This document shows, one piece after another, positions 7,968 to 16,432 of a stretch of DNA of 64,000 bases. The translations under genes were made by a program, and so were the position numbers. The notes under the pieces were generated by a model. The model saw nothing but the letters and a program-made list of their open reading frames with translations. It searched no databases and was not told where the DNA came from. Every line of letters starts with the position of its first letter. Within the stretch, counting starts at the first letter, position 1. The DNA comes from Sheuella amnicola. GTDB taxonomy: Bacteria > Pseudomonadota > Gammaproteobacteria > Burkholderiales > Burkholderiaceae_B. Where the stretch lies: contig NZ_JAAGRN010000001.1 in NCBI RefSeq assembly GCF_010499255.1, positions 248,001-312,000 on the forward strand, given 5' to 3'.

Positions 7968-9295
7968 AATCGAATTTCGCAAGATTTGTTTTGTTATATC
8001 TGTTGATAATGAATGGTGAAACGCATGCCAAGGAATCCATTCGTCTTGAGATTGAGGCAGGATCATCGACAGTGATTCAAACCCCATCCATAAAACGAAT
8101 TGCAGTTGGCAATGGAAATATTGTTCAGGCCACTGTCATTCATGGCAAAGAGGTTCTTATTTTTGGAAAGGGGAAAGGCGCAACCACTCTTGAAATTTGG
8201 CTAGCAAACGGCAAGCGCCAATCTTATCGTGTGGCTGTCAGTCCGGAAGGTCTAAAACGTGTATATGACGAGCTGAATCTACTTCTCAAAAGCATTCCAA
8301 ATGCACGGGCAGTGGTTGCAGGCGACAGGATTGTCATACAAGGCGAGGACCTTTCAGATTCGGATCGTAACAAGATTGCTAATTTGTCTAACTTGTATCC
8401 TGAACTCGTTGATTTTACGAATCATCAGGGATGGGATCGCATGGTCATGCTTGATGTGCAGGTAATTGAACTGCCCTCCACGAGAATGCAAGAGCTTGGG
8501 GTGCGATGGGATGCATCATCAACTAGCGGGATGCAGACTGGAGTTGCATGGGAGTCTGGCACATACGAGACGGCCAAGCGGGCAGACGAATCCGGTATGG
8601 ATGTTGCCAAGACTGCAAAACGTGTAGCAGGAACGCTGGGGTTGAATGCGGTGCTGTTTGCGCGGGTATCGGCATTGGCAAAAAGCGGTGAGGCTGTCAT
8701 TTTGGCACAACCTCAATTACTTGCGCGTAACGGTTCGACTGCTTCATTTTTGGCTGGCGGTGAAGTTCCTTACGCTGCAGTCGATAAAGATGGACGATCC
8801 ACAACTGTTTTTAAAAAATATGGTGTGTCTCTCAATATTACCCCTCATGCAGATCGTATGGGTGCGATACGCTCAAAAGTTGAAATTGAAGTGAGTTCTG
8901 TTGACGCAACAATAGCGGTGCCAGGCGGGCCGGCGTTGAAGATTCGTCGGGCATCGACAGAATTCAACGTCAGGTCCGGTCAGACGATAGTTATAGGTGG
9001 TTTTTTATCCCGGGAACGCACGGTTGATCGGGATGGTATCGCTGGGGTGTCGGATGTTCCGATACTTGGTCGTTTATTTGGAGTCGAACGCGAGCAGACA
9101 AGGAAAACCGAGCTTGCAATTTTTGTGACTCCGGTCATTGTGGATGCCGACGATCCCTACATGTCAACAAAAGTGCATCAAGGCAAAGCGATACTCAAGG
9201 ATACTTTCCAGGATGCGGTTCGAATAACGAATGATTTACCCGGACCTCTGTCTGGTAAATCAATGAATGAATCATTTGATCAATGGGAGGAATGA
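7964..9295 (+). CDS. cpaC: Tad-type secretin CpaC/RcpA
   Basis: A 443-residue outer-membrane secretin. A TTG start at 7964 is preferred because it supplies a signal peptide (MKSNFARFVLLYLLI...); the next ATG is inside it. The N-terminal pilus/secretin domain (LEIEAGSSTVIQTPSIKRI) is followed by a BON-like stretch and the secretin core with GGEVPYAA, YGVSLNITPHAD and the C-terminal IFVTPVIVD strand. It should form the multimeric channel through which the Flp pilus leaves the cell. It lies between cpaB and the tadA-like ATPase, in standard Tad order except that no tadZ/cpaE follows. Confidence 0.9.
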   Translation: MKSNFARFVLLYLLIMNGETHAKESIRLEIEAGSSTVIQTPSIKRIAVGNGNIVQATVIHGKEVLIFGKGKGATTLEIWLANGKRQSYRVAVSPEGLKRVYDELNLLLKSIPNARAVVAGDRIVIQGEDLSDSDRNKIANLSNLYPELVDFTNHQGWDRMVMLDVQVIELPSTRMQELGVRWDASSTSGMQTGVAWESGTYETAKRADESGMDVAKTAKRVAGTLGLNAVLFARVSALAKSGEAVILAQPQLLARNGSTASFLAGGEVPYAAVDKDGRSTTVFKKYGVSLNITPHADRMGAIRSKVEIEVSSVDATIAVPGGPALKIRRASTEFNVRSGQTIVIGGFLSRERTVDRDGIAGVSDVPILGRLFGVEREQTRKTELAIFVTPVIVDADDPYMSTKVHQGKAILKDTFQDAVRITNDLPGPLSGKSMNESFDQWEE

Positions 9296-9297
9296 AT

Positions 9298-10944
9298 TTG
9301 ATCAAATTGTCGCTTAAATACGAAGACGGACGTCACGAAAATTTCGAGCATCATGCACCGATTTTAATCGGTCGCAATGATGATTGTGTGTTGAAAGTGC
9401 CGCATTGGCGGGTAGCTCGACGACATGCTCAACTGATACAGGCTGTCGATGGAATATATCTGGAAGATTTGGGATCATTATCCGGAACTAGGGTTAATGG
9501 ACGGCGTATTTCCCGACATGGTCCTATTAAACAATCAGATGAGGTCTTAATCGGTCCGTGCCTCATACAAGTGCGATTGCCCGGTGTGACTTCATTAAAG
9601 TGCGCAGAGACATCGATAACAAGCCATCAGACGATTGATTTGCTTCAAACGGCTGAAATGGCTGAGAAGCCAATTGTTTCCGATTCGATGGGGTTGAGTA
9701 GAAAGTATGCACATGTTTGGCAAGATATCCGCTTATCGTTGATCAAGGCGTTTGATCTCAGAAGATGCGATGTTTCTTCGCTGTCCGACCATGCGCTTCG
9801 CGTTGAAGCTGAGTCATGTGTATCCGCGCTCTTGAATAATTATCCGGGAATTGAGCCAGAGGATGAAAAAAATCGCTTACTTCAGTTAATCGTCGATGAG
9901 GCGATCGGTCTTGGTGTTTTGGAAATCCTTCTTAAGGATTCAAGCATTTCTGAAATTATGGTGAATCGGTTTGATGAAATTTTCATAGAGTCGAAAGGAA
10001 AATTATCCTTATATCCAATTGGGTTCAGTTGTGAAGAAGCCTTGCGTAGTGTGATAGATAGAATTGTTTTCGGAATGGGCAGACGAATTGATGAAGCATC
10101 ACCCATGGTGGATGCAAGGCTCAAAGACGGATCGCGTGTCAATGCAGTGATTTCACCCATTTCACGAACTGGTCCTTTTTTAACAATCAGAAAATTTCCT
10201 CTTCACCGATTGACGATCGATCAGTTAATTTCAAATCAGTCGCTGGATAAAAAGTCAGCCGACCTGCTTGGCCTGTGCGTTCAGAGCAGATTGAATATGC
10301 TTGTCGCCGGTGGAACAGGTTCCGGTAAAACAACTCTTCTGAATATATTGGGTGGTTTGATACCAGAAGGACAGCGAATCATCACGATTGAGGATTCGGC
10401 TGAGTTACAAATCAATCATCAACATGTTCTTTCGCTTGAGGCCCGCCCTGAAAATATCGAAGGTCAAGGTAGAGTTTCCATACGTGATCTTGTTAAAAAT
10501 GCATTGCGAATGCGCCCGGATCGAATCGTTGTCGGGGAGTGCAGGGGAGCTGAAGCACTTGATATGCTGATCGCAATGAATACCGGTCATGAAGGGTCGA
10601 TGACGACGCTTCATGCGAATACCCCTAGAGATGCCATTGCAAGACTCGAGACTATGGTCTTAATGGCTAATCTTGGACTTCCGCTTGCTGCGATTCGCGA
10701 GCAAATCGCTTCGGCTGTACAAATTGTCATTCAGCAAACAAGACTTTCCTGTGGGCGCCGCTTGGTGAGTGAAATTGTTGAATTGACCGGTATCGATACC
10801 GGAGTAATACAAATGCATTCTTTGATGAAATACGATCGCGTTTTGAATGAGTTTAAGTTTAGTGGAATTACGCCCTCATTCATCGACGCTGAGCAGCCCT
10901 TTGCTTTGAAAGCAAACCATAATGAATGGATGGTGCAGCGTTGA
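9298..10944 (+). CDS. cpaF: FHA domain-TadA/CpaF fusion, pilus assembly ATPase
   Basis: About 548 residues. Residues 1-100 form an FHA domain: LIGRNDDC, then VARRHAQL, then GTRVNGR. The Ser normally found in the S-R-x-H motif is Ala here. The rest is a TadA/CpaF secretion ATPase: Walker A GGTGSGKTT near residue 340, Asp-box around TIEDSAEL, Walker B RPDRIVVGECRG near 405 and the His box GSMTTLHANTP. The TTG at 9298 is chosen because GGGAGGA lies six bases upstream; an ATG at 9292 in an ATGA overlap with the secretin stop is a real alternative. It powers pilus extension at the inner membrane. FHA could couple it to phosphothreonine signalling. Confidence 0.9.
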   Translation: MIKLSLKYEDGRHENFEHHAPILIGRNDDCVLKVPHWRVARRHAQLIQAVDGIYLEDLGSLSGTRVNGRRISRHGPIKQSDEVLIGPCLIQVRLPGVTSLKCAETSITSHQTIDLLQTAEMAEKPIVSDSMGLSRKYAHVWQDIRLSLIKAFDLRRCDVSSLSDHALRVEAESCVSALLNNYPGIEPEDEKNRLLQLIVDEAIGLGVLEILLKDSSISEIMVNRFDEIFIESKGKLSLYPIGFSCEEALRSVIDRIVFGMGRRIDEASPMVDARLKDGSRVNAVISPISRTGPFLTIRKFPLHRLTIDQLISNQSLDKKSADLLGLCVQSRLNMLVAGGTGSGKTTLLNILGGLIPEGQRIITIEDSAELQINHQHVLSLEARPENIEGQGRVSIRDLVKNALRMRPDRIVVGECRGAEALDMLIAMNTGHEGSMTTLHANTPRDAIARLETMVLMANLGLPLAAIREQIASAVQIVIQQTRLSCGRRLVSEIVELTGIDTGVIQMHSLMKYDRVLNEFKFSGITPSFIDAEQPFALKANHNEWMVQR

Positions 10945-11786
10945 TCTATGTTGCTCTTTTTTTGGCCGCGATTTCGATGACGATTGCTTTCTGGCTGGGG
11001 CAGCAGTTATTCATACAATCCTTGGGACGTTACCGCGCGTACTTAACCGATGAAACTCAGGAAGACTTGCGTGACATGTTCGTCTTTGTTGACATCGCAA
11101 AACTATGGCCCTTACTGATATGTATTTCGATATCCGGATCTGTCATGGTGTGGTTCATGACATCGAACATCGTGTTTGTTTTAATCGTTGGTTTGATGAT
11201 TCTTATTCTTCCGCGATGGTTGATTGCAAGGGCGATCCGCAGGAGGATCGCGAAATTTGAAACACAGTTACCTGATGCGTTACTTGCTTTGAGTAGTTCG
11301 TTAAGATCGGGGGCGAGTTTGGGATTAGCGCTTGGCAATCTGATTCAAGACATTGAGGCTCCGCTTTCACAAGAGTTTGCCCTTGTGTTGCGTGAGCAAA
11401 GAGTCGGGATTCCCTTGATGAAGGCATTGAATAATTTATACGATCGTATGCCGCTCGAGGGAGTGAGAATGACAACTACATTGATGAATGTAGCTAGTTC
11501 ATCAGGAGGCTCACTTGCGGATCTTCTCGAAAAATTATCAGAAACGCTTCGTGAACGATTACATATCTGCATGAAGATCGATGTTTTGACCTCGCAAGGA
11601 AAGATGCAAGCATGGGTAGTAGGAGCTTTGCCTATGTTGTTGCTTGCGGTTCTGAGCCAGATAGATCCAGGATCCTCTCGTTTGCTGTTTGAAACGATTC
11701 CGGGAAGGATTGTTTTGTTAATTGTGTTTTTACTGGAATCTTGTGGCATTTTTTTTCTAAGCCGCATCTTGAAAATCAGACCGTGA
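10926..11786 (+). CDS. tadB: Tad inner-membrane platform protein TadB
   Basis: A 286-residue GspF/T2SF-type membrane protein. Two membrane segments lie near the N-terminus (about 4-25 and 60-95). The conserved cytoplasmic T2SF region follows (ETQLPDALLALSSSLRSGASL, then GVRMTTTLMNVASSSGGSL), and two C-terminal membrane segments end the protein. It should form the inner-membrane platform with TadC. The start at ATG 10926 overlaps the ATPase gene by 19 bases; a TTG at 10941 overlapping the stop as TTGA is an alternative like that seen for the secretin. Confidence 0.9.
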   Translation: MDGAALIYVALFLAAISMTIAFWLGQQLFIQSLGRYRAYLTDETQEDLRDMFVFVDIAKLWPLLICISISGSVMVWFMTSNIVFVLIVGLMILILPRWLIARAIRRRIAKFETQLPDALLALSSSLRSGASLGLALGNLIQDIEAPLSQEFALVLREQRVGIPLMKALNNLYDRMPLEGVRMTTTLMNVASSSGGSLADLLEKLSETLRERLHICMKIDVLTSQGKMQAWVVGALPMLLLAVLSQIDPGSSRLLFETIPGRIVLLIVFLLESCGIFFLSRILKIRP

Positions 11787-11790
11787 TTTG

Positions 11791-12696
11791 ATGCTGATCA
11801 TCGCACTTATATGTCTGGCTTTGTGTCTGGCAGTGCTGCTCTTGATTTTTTTTAATCTTGTCGGTCAACTATTTCGTTTTGCTGAGGTCGACCAAGTTGA
11901 CGGGTTATCGGTTGAAGACTCATTGTTGCAGTTGTCCAATTCAAGGCGATTGAATCCGATACTCGAACGTGGCGGCATGATTTGTCTTCCATTGATGACT
12001 TGGACACACCGGACACGCTTATCCCGTACTCTTGCTCAAGCTGGTGTGAATAGTTTGGAGCATCAACATTTCTTCTTTATTCAGATGATGTCAAGTCTGA
12101 TTTTTATATTGTCTGCAACATTCATCCTTACTAACTTATTGGAAATGAATATTTTTGCATTCTCCCATCTTGGATGGTTAATTTTCAGCGGGATATCCGG
12201 ATTTTTAATCCCCGGAGTCTCTTTGAATTCAAAAGGAAAAAAACGACAAGAGGAAATTCTCCGGACATTGCCGTTTTTTATGGACATGTTGTCATTGGGA
12301 TTGAATGCAGGGATGAGCCTGCAGTCCTCTTTGCAATTGACGCTCAATCATCTGGATGACGGTCCACTTAAAAGAGAATGGAGCAAGTACATTTTCGATG
12401 TGCGCTCAGGGTTTAGTCGTGCCCATGCACTTAGACAACTGAGTGATCGAATCGATATATCCGTAGTCAGACAATTTGTCGCCGCATTGATTCAAGGGGA
12501 GTCCATGGGCTTAAGCCTCACTAGAACTGTGCTCGAATACGGAAAACAGTTACGCACGATGCGGCTATTGAGAGCTGAGAAACTCGCTTTTCAGGCACCC
12601 GTAAAAATGTTGTTCCCTTTGGCATTTTGCATATTTCCGTGTACATTTTTGATTCTTGGGTTTCCGGTGGTTGCCCAAGCGCTTGGATTAAGCTAA
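11791..12696 (+). CDS. tadC: Tad inner-membrane platform protein TadC
   Basis: A 301-residue T2SF-type protein, paralogous to TadB. Membrane segments are seen at about residues 2-22, 95-120 and 125-145, with two more at the C-terminus. Between them lies the platform domain with LRTLPFFMDMLSLGLNAGMSL and LIQGESMGLSL. It pairs with TadB as the platform for the assembly ATPase. The ATG at 11791, four bases after the tadB stop, is preferred over the preceding TTG. The TAA stop abuts the ATG of the DUF192 gene with no spacer. Confidence 0.9.
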   Translation: MLIIALICLALCLAVLLLIFFNLVGQLFRFAEVDQVDGLSVEDSLLQLSNSRRLNPILERGGMICLPLMTWTHRTRLSRTLAQAGVNSLEHQHFFFIQMMSSLIFILSATFILTNLLEMNIFAFSHLGWLIFSGISGFLIPGVSLNSKGKKRQEEILRTLPFFMDMLSLGLNAGMSLQSSLQLTLNHLDDGPLKREWSKYIFDVRSGFSRAHALRQLSDRIDISVVRQFVAALIQGESMGLSLTRTVLEYGKQLRTMRLLRAEKLAFQAPVKMLFPLAFCIFPCTFLILGFPVVAQALGLS

Positions 12697-13059
12697 ATGC
12701 AAACGCCTAAGCCACATTTCATCGACTTCGAGTACTTTGAAATCAAGATTGCGGATACATGGTTATCGCGACTTCGTGGTTTGCTTGGATCGGAGCCATT
12801 ACACCACCATCAAGCATTGTGGCTCAGGCCCTGCCATTCTGTGCATACATTTGGCATGCCTTATCCGATCGCTGTTCATTTTTTGGATAAAAACATGCGA
12901 ATCATTAAAAGTCTGCCATGCTTGAAACCGAATCGAGTCGCGATTTGCTTAAAGGCGTTCTCGGTTTTGGAAATGCGCAGCGTTTCAGCTATCGAATTAA
13001 TTCTACAGATCAAAGCAATAGAGGGAGTGATGCAGGAATATTCTCAAGCAGCCGGGTGA
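12697..13059 (+). CDS. DUF192 family protein at the end of the Tad operon
   Basis: A 120-residue protein covering one DUF192 domain: LRGLLGSEP, then WLRPCHSVHTFGMPYPIAVHFLD, the best-conserved block of the family, and a C-terminal VLEMRSVSA strand. Many DUF192 proteins carry a signal peptide; this one starts directly with the domain, so it is probably cytoplasmic. The function of the family is unknown. It begins immediately after the tadC stop, so it is almost certainly in the Tad transcript, and its 3' end overlaps the convergent gene by 16 bases. Confidence 0.85.
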   Translation: MQTPKPHFIDFEYFEIKIADTWLSRLRGLLGSEPLHHHQALWLRPCHSVHTFGMPYPIAVHFLDKNMRIIKSLPCLKPNRVAICLKAFSVLEMRSVSAIELILQIKAIEGVMQEYSQAAG

Positions 13060-13820
13060 TCGGATTGTGAGAATACCGAAACAAAATTCGGATAAAAACT
13101 GCAATAAAGTACGCTTACTCCAACAATATTTAGTGGCATTTGAAGCGTCAGTGCGATTGATTCACTTATGCCTGCCGAAATCATTAATCCGGCTAAAAGA
13201 TCAATTCCAAAAAAAATCCCTAACCAGAGTAAGCCATATATTACGAAGGCGCCTTTGTTGCGCCAGCACGCTATCCAGCTATAAAAAAGGGATTGAATCA
13301 GTGAAGTGTCATACCAACCCGACAATACGGGTGCATACCAGAACAGGCTGGCAATAATGGCATATAAACTTGCGAAAAGTATTAGGGGGGCACGAATAGC
13401 GGAAAGCAGCGGCAGAATGTCCTTTGATTCCATGGCTGCATCGACAGCTTGGGATAGGGAATCCATGAAAGGCAGCAGAGACACCGCACCGACAATGAGA
13501 CAGATGGTGAAATAAAGCACACCCATACGAATCATTCGGCCGAGTACTCCCTTGACACGCAATGGAGCAAGCCACATTCCAAGCTGCATTCTGTTGCCAG
13601 AAGCTTCCTGTTTGCAGGCCGTGATTGTCATCAGATTGATTGACGGTAAGAATACGACAAATAAAATCGGACCGATTGGAGGAATGACCGCTGCTGCTTT
13701 GAGGACAAGACTAAGAAACATTCCCCATGATAAAAAAGTAATAGGCTGGACACGGAATAGTTTCCAACCGTCACGAATCCAGTAAAAACCTGCACTAATC
13801 GGGTGCGATACGGCTTGCAT
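13044..13820 (-). CDS. BPSS1780-family integral membrane protein
   Basis: A 258-residue polytopic inner-membrane protein with about five or six hydrophobic segments. It resembles the BPSS1780 family of Burkholderiales: an N-terminal GFYWIRDGWKLFRVQPITFL, followed by membrane helices with many Gly and Pro. Function is not known. Its ATG overlaps the thrB stop as TGATG on the minus strand, so it is translationally coupled to homoserine kinase. Its 3' end overlaps the DUF192 gene of the Tad operon on the opposite strand. Confidence 0.78.
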   Translation of the reverse strand: MQAVSHPISAGFYWIRDGWKLFRVQPITFLSWGMFLSLVLKAAAVIPPIGPILFVVFLPSINLMTITACKQEASGNRMQLGMWLAPLRVKGVLGRMIRMGVLYFTICLIVGAVSLLPFMDSLSQAVDAAMESKDILPLLSAIRAPLILFASLYAIIASLFWYAPVLSGWYDTSLIQSLFYSWIACWRNKGAFVIYGLLWLGIFFGIDLLAGLMISAGISESIALTLQMPLNIVGVSVLYCSFYPNFVSVFSQSDHPAA

Positions 13821-14797
13821 CAGTAATCCTTATGCAGTGCCGGAATCGGATCTGCGTAGCGTGCTTTTAAAACACGTTCAAAGTGACTAGGATCATGCGC
13901 CTTTAATGTTTGCGCAGGACGAGGTAAATGAAAATCGTATAACCTGGATAGCCAGAAACGCAGAGCGGCTGCGCGAAGCACGACAGGCCAAAGCTTGATT
14001 TCTTCATCCGTGAATGGCCGGATATGTGCGTAGGCCGATACCCAGGCCTGGACGAGTTCCGGTATTAATTTGCCTTGTTTGTGATCAATGCACCAATCGT
14101 TGACGCATACTGCCACATCGAAAATCCATTTATCCCAGCCTGCAAAATAGAAATCAATCAAACCACCCATTTCAGGCAAGTTATGGGACCCGGCGAACAA
14201 AACATTGTCGCGAAACAGGTCGCAATGGGATGGACCTGCGGGTAAGGATGCCCACTCGCGCGTTTGTACGATGTTGCGTTGTTCGATCAAAGATTTTTGC
14301 AATAAATCCCTTTTTTCAATGTCCAAAAACGGCATGACAATCGGTGCTGTTTGCTCCCACCAGGCATAACCGCGCAAATTGGGCTGTTTGATCGGAAAAT
14401 CATTGCCGGCCAGATGTGCCCGAGCCAAGGTTGTTCCCGCTAATTCGCAATGCCTGATGCCCGGATTGGGTTCGTAACTGCCGGGCAGTTTAGTGACTAT
14501 GGCTGCCGGCTTGCCGTTTAGAGTCGATAGTCGTGCGCCGTCTTTTCTGGTTTGGGGATGCGGAACCGGAATATTCCGGTCTGCCAAATGATGCATGAGC
14601 TCAATGTAAAAGGGTAACTGAGCCTGTGTTAACACTTCGAAAAGTGTCAGAACGTATTCTGCTTTTGTCGTCGTCAGAAAATAATTGGTGTTTTCGATGC
14701 CTGAGGAAATGCCGCGAAGAGATAGCAACTCTCCGACATCATAAAGCTTGAGGAATTCACGTGCTTCGTCTTCACTGACGGAGGTAAAAACAGCCAT
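13820..14797 (-). CDS. thrB: Homoserine kinase ThrB (choline-kinase-fold type)
   Basis: A 325-residue kinase of the APH/choline kinase-like fold used as ThrB in many proteobacteria rather than the GHMP type. It begins MAVFTSVSEDEAREFLKLY, contains GISSGIENTNYF near residue 30, the Brenner motif HCDLFRDN with catalytic Asp, and the metal-binding Asp in LIDFYFAG. It phosphorylates homoserine to O-phosphohomoserine in threonine synthesis. It is the first gene of a minus-strand pair with the BPSS1780-family gene. The 160-base gap to dusA holds both divergent promoters, none of them obvious. Confidence 0.92.
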   Translation of the reverse strand: MAVFTSVSEDEAREFLKLYDVGELLSLRGISSGIENTNYFLTTTKAEYVLTLFEVLTQAQLPFYIELMHHLADRNIPVPHPQTRKDGARLSTLNGKPAAIVTKLPGSYEPNPGIRHCELAGTTLARAHLAGNDFPIKQPNLRGYAWWEQTAPIVMPFLDIEKRDLLQKSLIEQRNIVQTREWASLPAGPSHCDLFRDNVLFAGSHNLPEMGGLIDFYFAGWDKWIFDVAVCVNDWCIDHKQGKLIPELVQAWVSAYAHIRPFTDEEIKLWPVVLRAAALRFWLSRLYDFHLPRPAQTLKAHDPSHFERVLKARYADPIPALHKDY

Positions 14798-14957
14798 AGG
14801 GTTTTAGTTCGAGCTATTTGTTTAATGTTGATTTTGATTTTAGCAAGGAACATTAGCCCATCCCTCCGGCGTACCACCGTTATGGTTTCAGACCTGCAGG
14901 TAAAATACGCAATTCACACATTCAATCCTTATATATTTTCTCGATCGGATTCATTCT

Positions 14958-15944
14958 TTGTCGGTTACCAAAACACAATTCTCCGACGGTTGGAAACTAT
15001 GCGTTGCGCCTATGATCGATGTAACGGATAGACATTGTCGTTACTTTCATCGTTTGCTTGCTCCTCATGCACGGCTTTACACCGAAATGATTACAACCGG
15101 GGCGTTGCATCATGGGGATATCGCGCGACACCTTGACTTTAATCCGCAAGAACATCCGGTTGCCCTGCAACTTGGCGGTAGCGAACCGCAAGCGCTGGCT
15201 TATTGCTCAAAACTCGGAGAAAAGTGGGGTTTTGACGAAATCAATCTTAACTGTGGTTGTCCTTCAGAGCGAGTTCAAAAGGGAGCCTTTGGCGCATGTT
15301 TGATGGCCGAATCCGATCTGGTGGCTGATTGTGTCAAAGCTATGCAAGATGCTGTATCGATTCCCGTAACGGTTAAACATCGCTTAGGCCTCGATTATTC
15401 GGAGGACTATGGTTTTGTTCGCGATTTTGTTGGCAAGCTCTATGAAACGGGTTGCAGAGTCTTTATTGTTCATGCGCGAAATGCTGTGCTGAAAGGCCTT
15501 AATCCTAAAGAAAATCGTGAAGTACCGCCTTTGCGCTACGGTGATGCTGCCCAACTGAAGAGGGATTTTCCGGAAGCAGTTATTGTATTGAACGGTGGGC
15601 TTAAAACCCTTCGTGACTGCGACGAGCAGATTGATCGTTATGATGGCGTGATGCTGGGTCGTGCGCCTTGGCACGATCCGATTATCCTGAAACATATTTC
15701 TGAGGCCTGGTGGCCCGAATTAGCTGTTTTGTCAGAGAGTCAATTGATCGATTCTTTGGCTGAATATGCAACGCATCAGGTTTCTTTAGGCGTGCCATTA
15801 AGAATAGTTGTGCGCACCTATCTTGGCCTTTTTAATGGGCGACCTAACTCTCGTGTATGGAGACGCATGCTCTCCGATCAGAAATCATTAAATCACGCGA
15901 ACGGCGAACTTATAAGAGAGGCATGGAAAGCGGTTGGTAAATGA
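14958..15944 (+). CDS. dusA: tRNA-dihydrouridine(20/20a) synthase DusA
   Basis: A 328-residue FMN-dependent TIM-barrel enzyme. It has the APMIDVTDRHCRYFHR start of the domain, the ARLYTEMITTGAL motif typical of DusA, NLNCGCPSERVQKGAFGACLM with the catalytic Cys, and VTVKHRLGLD. It reduces uridine 20/20a in the D-loop of tRNA. The start is a TTG at 14958; no ATG lies between it and the conserved core, and no strong ribosome site is visible, so the N-terminus is uncertain by a few residues. It converges on the CBS-domain gene with a 2-base gap. Confidence 0.92.
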   Translation: MSVTKTQFSDGWKLCVAPMIDVTDRHCRYFHRLLAPHARLYTEMITTGALHHGDIARHLDFNPQEHPVALQLGGSEPQALAYCSKLGEKWGFDEINLNCGCPSERVQKGAFGACLMAESDLVADCVKAMQDAVSIPVTVKHRLGLDYSEDYGFVRDFVGKLYETGCRVFIVHARNAVLKGLNPKENREVPPLRYGDAAQLKRDFPEAVIVLNGGLKTLRDCDEQIDRYDGVMLGRAPWHDPIILKHISEAWWPELAVLSESQLIDSLAEYATHQVSLGVPLRIVVRTYLGLFNGRPNSRVWRRMLSDQKSLNHANGELIREAWKAVGK

Positions 15945-15946
15945 TC

Positions 15947-16411
15947 CTATGCCGGCTTAGCTTCGGAGCCTTGATCATCAGGCCAATCGCGGATATAGGC
16001 CTTGAGCATTGAGTTTTCAAATTGTTGCGCCGCAACAATAGCCTGTGCCATGTCATAAAACGATATCACACCCATTAGTGTCGGGCCATCCATGACCGGA
16101 ATATACCGAGCGTGCTTTTCAAGCATGAGGCGCTGTACTTCATCCGCATCAGTGTTGGGCGAAACGCTTACCGGGGCGTCATCCATGATGCTTCTAATTG
16201 TTGTGGATCCGACTTCGCCCTTGTTTTTATCCATATGACGAAGAATTTCACGAAACGTGAGCATTCCGGCCAGAGTGCCGTGATCCATGATGACAAGCGA
16301 GCCGATGTCGTGATGGCTCATGGTTTGAATTGCATACACAACGGGCATATCAGGTGTGGCGGTGTAAAGTGTATTGCCTTTGACGCGCAAGATTTCACTT
16401 ACTTTAAGCAT
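15947..16411 (-). CDS. CBS-domain pair protein
   Basis: A 154-residue protein made of two CBS motifs (about residues 9-62 and 75-130), with no attached effector domain. MPVVYAIQTMSHHDIGSLVIMD is the first and ARYIPVMDGPTLMGVISFYDM the second. Such stand-alone pairs bind adenine nucleotides and regulate partners, but the partner is not evident here. A good ribosome site (GGAG) sits upstream of the ATG. It follows the YihY gene on the same strand after 21 bases, so the two are probably co-transcribed. Confidence 0.85.
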   Translation of the reverse strand: MLKVSEILRVKGNTLYTATPDMPVVYAIQTMSHHDIGSLVIMDHGTLAGMLTFREILRHMDKNKGEVGSTTIRSIMDDAPVSVSPNTDADEVQRLMLEKHARYIPVMDGPTLMGVISFYDMAQAIVAAQQFENSMLKAYIRDWPDDQGSEAKPA

Positions 16412-16432
16412 GATGTGTCTCCGGAGTGCTGC

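Noticed and set aside
13044-13059. 16-base overlap of DUF192 and BPSS1780 genes as a sign of a frameshift.
   Set aside because: The genes are convergent and both proteins have normal lengths; such tail overlaps are common.
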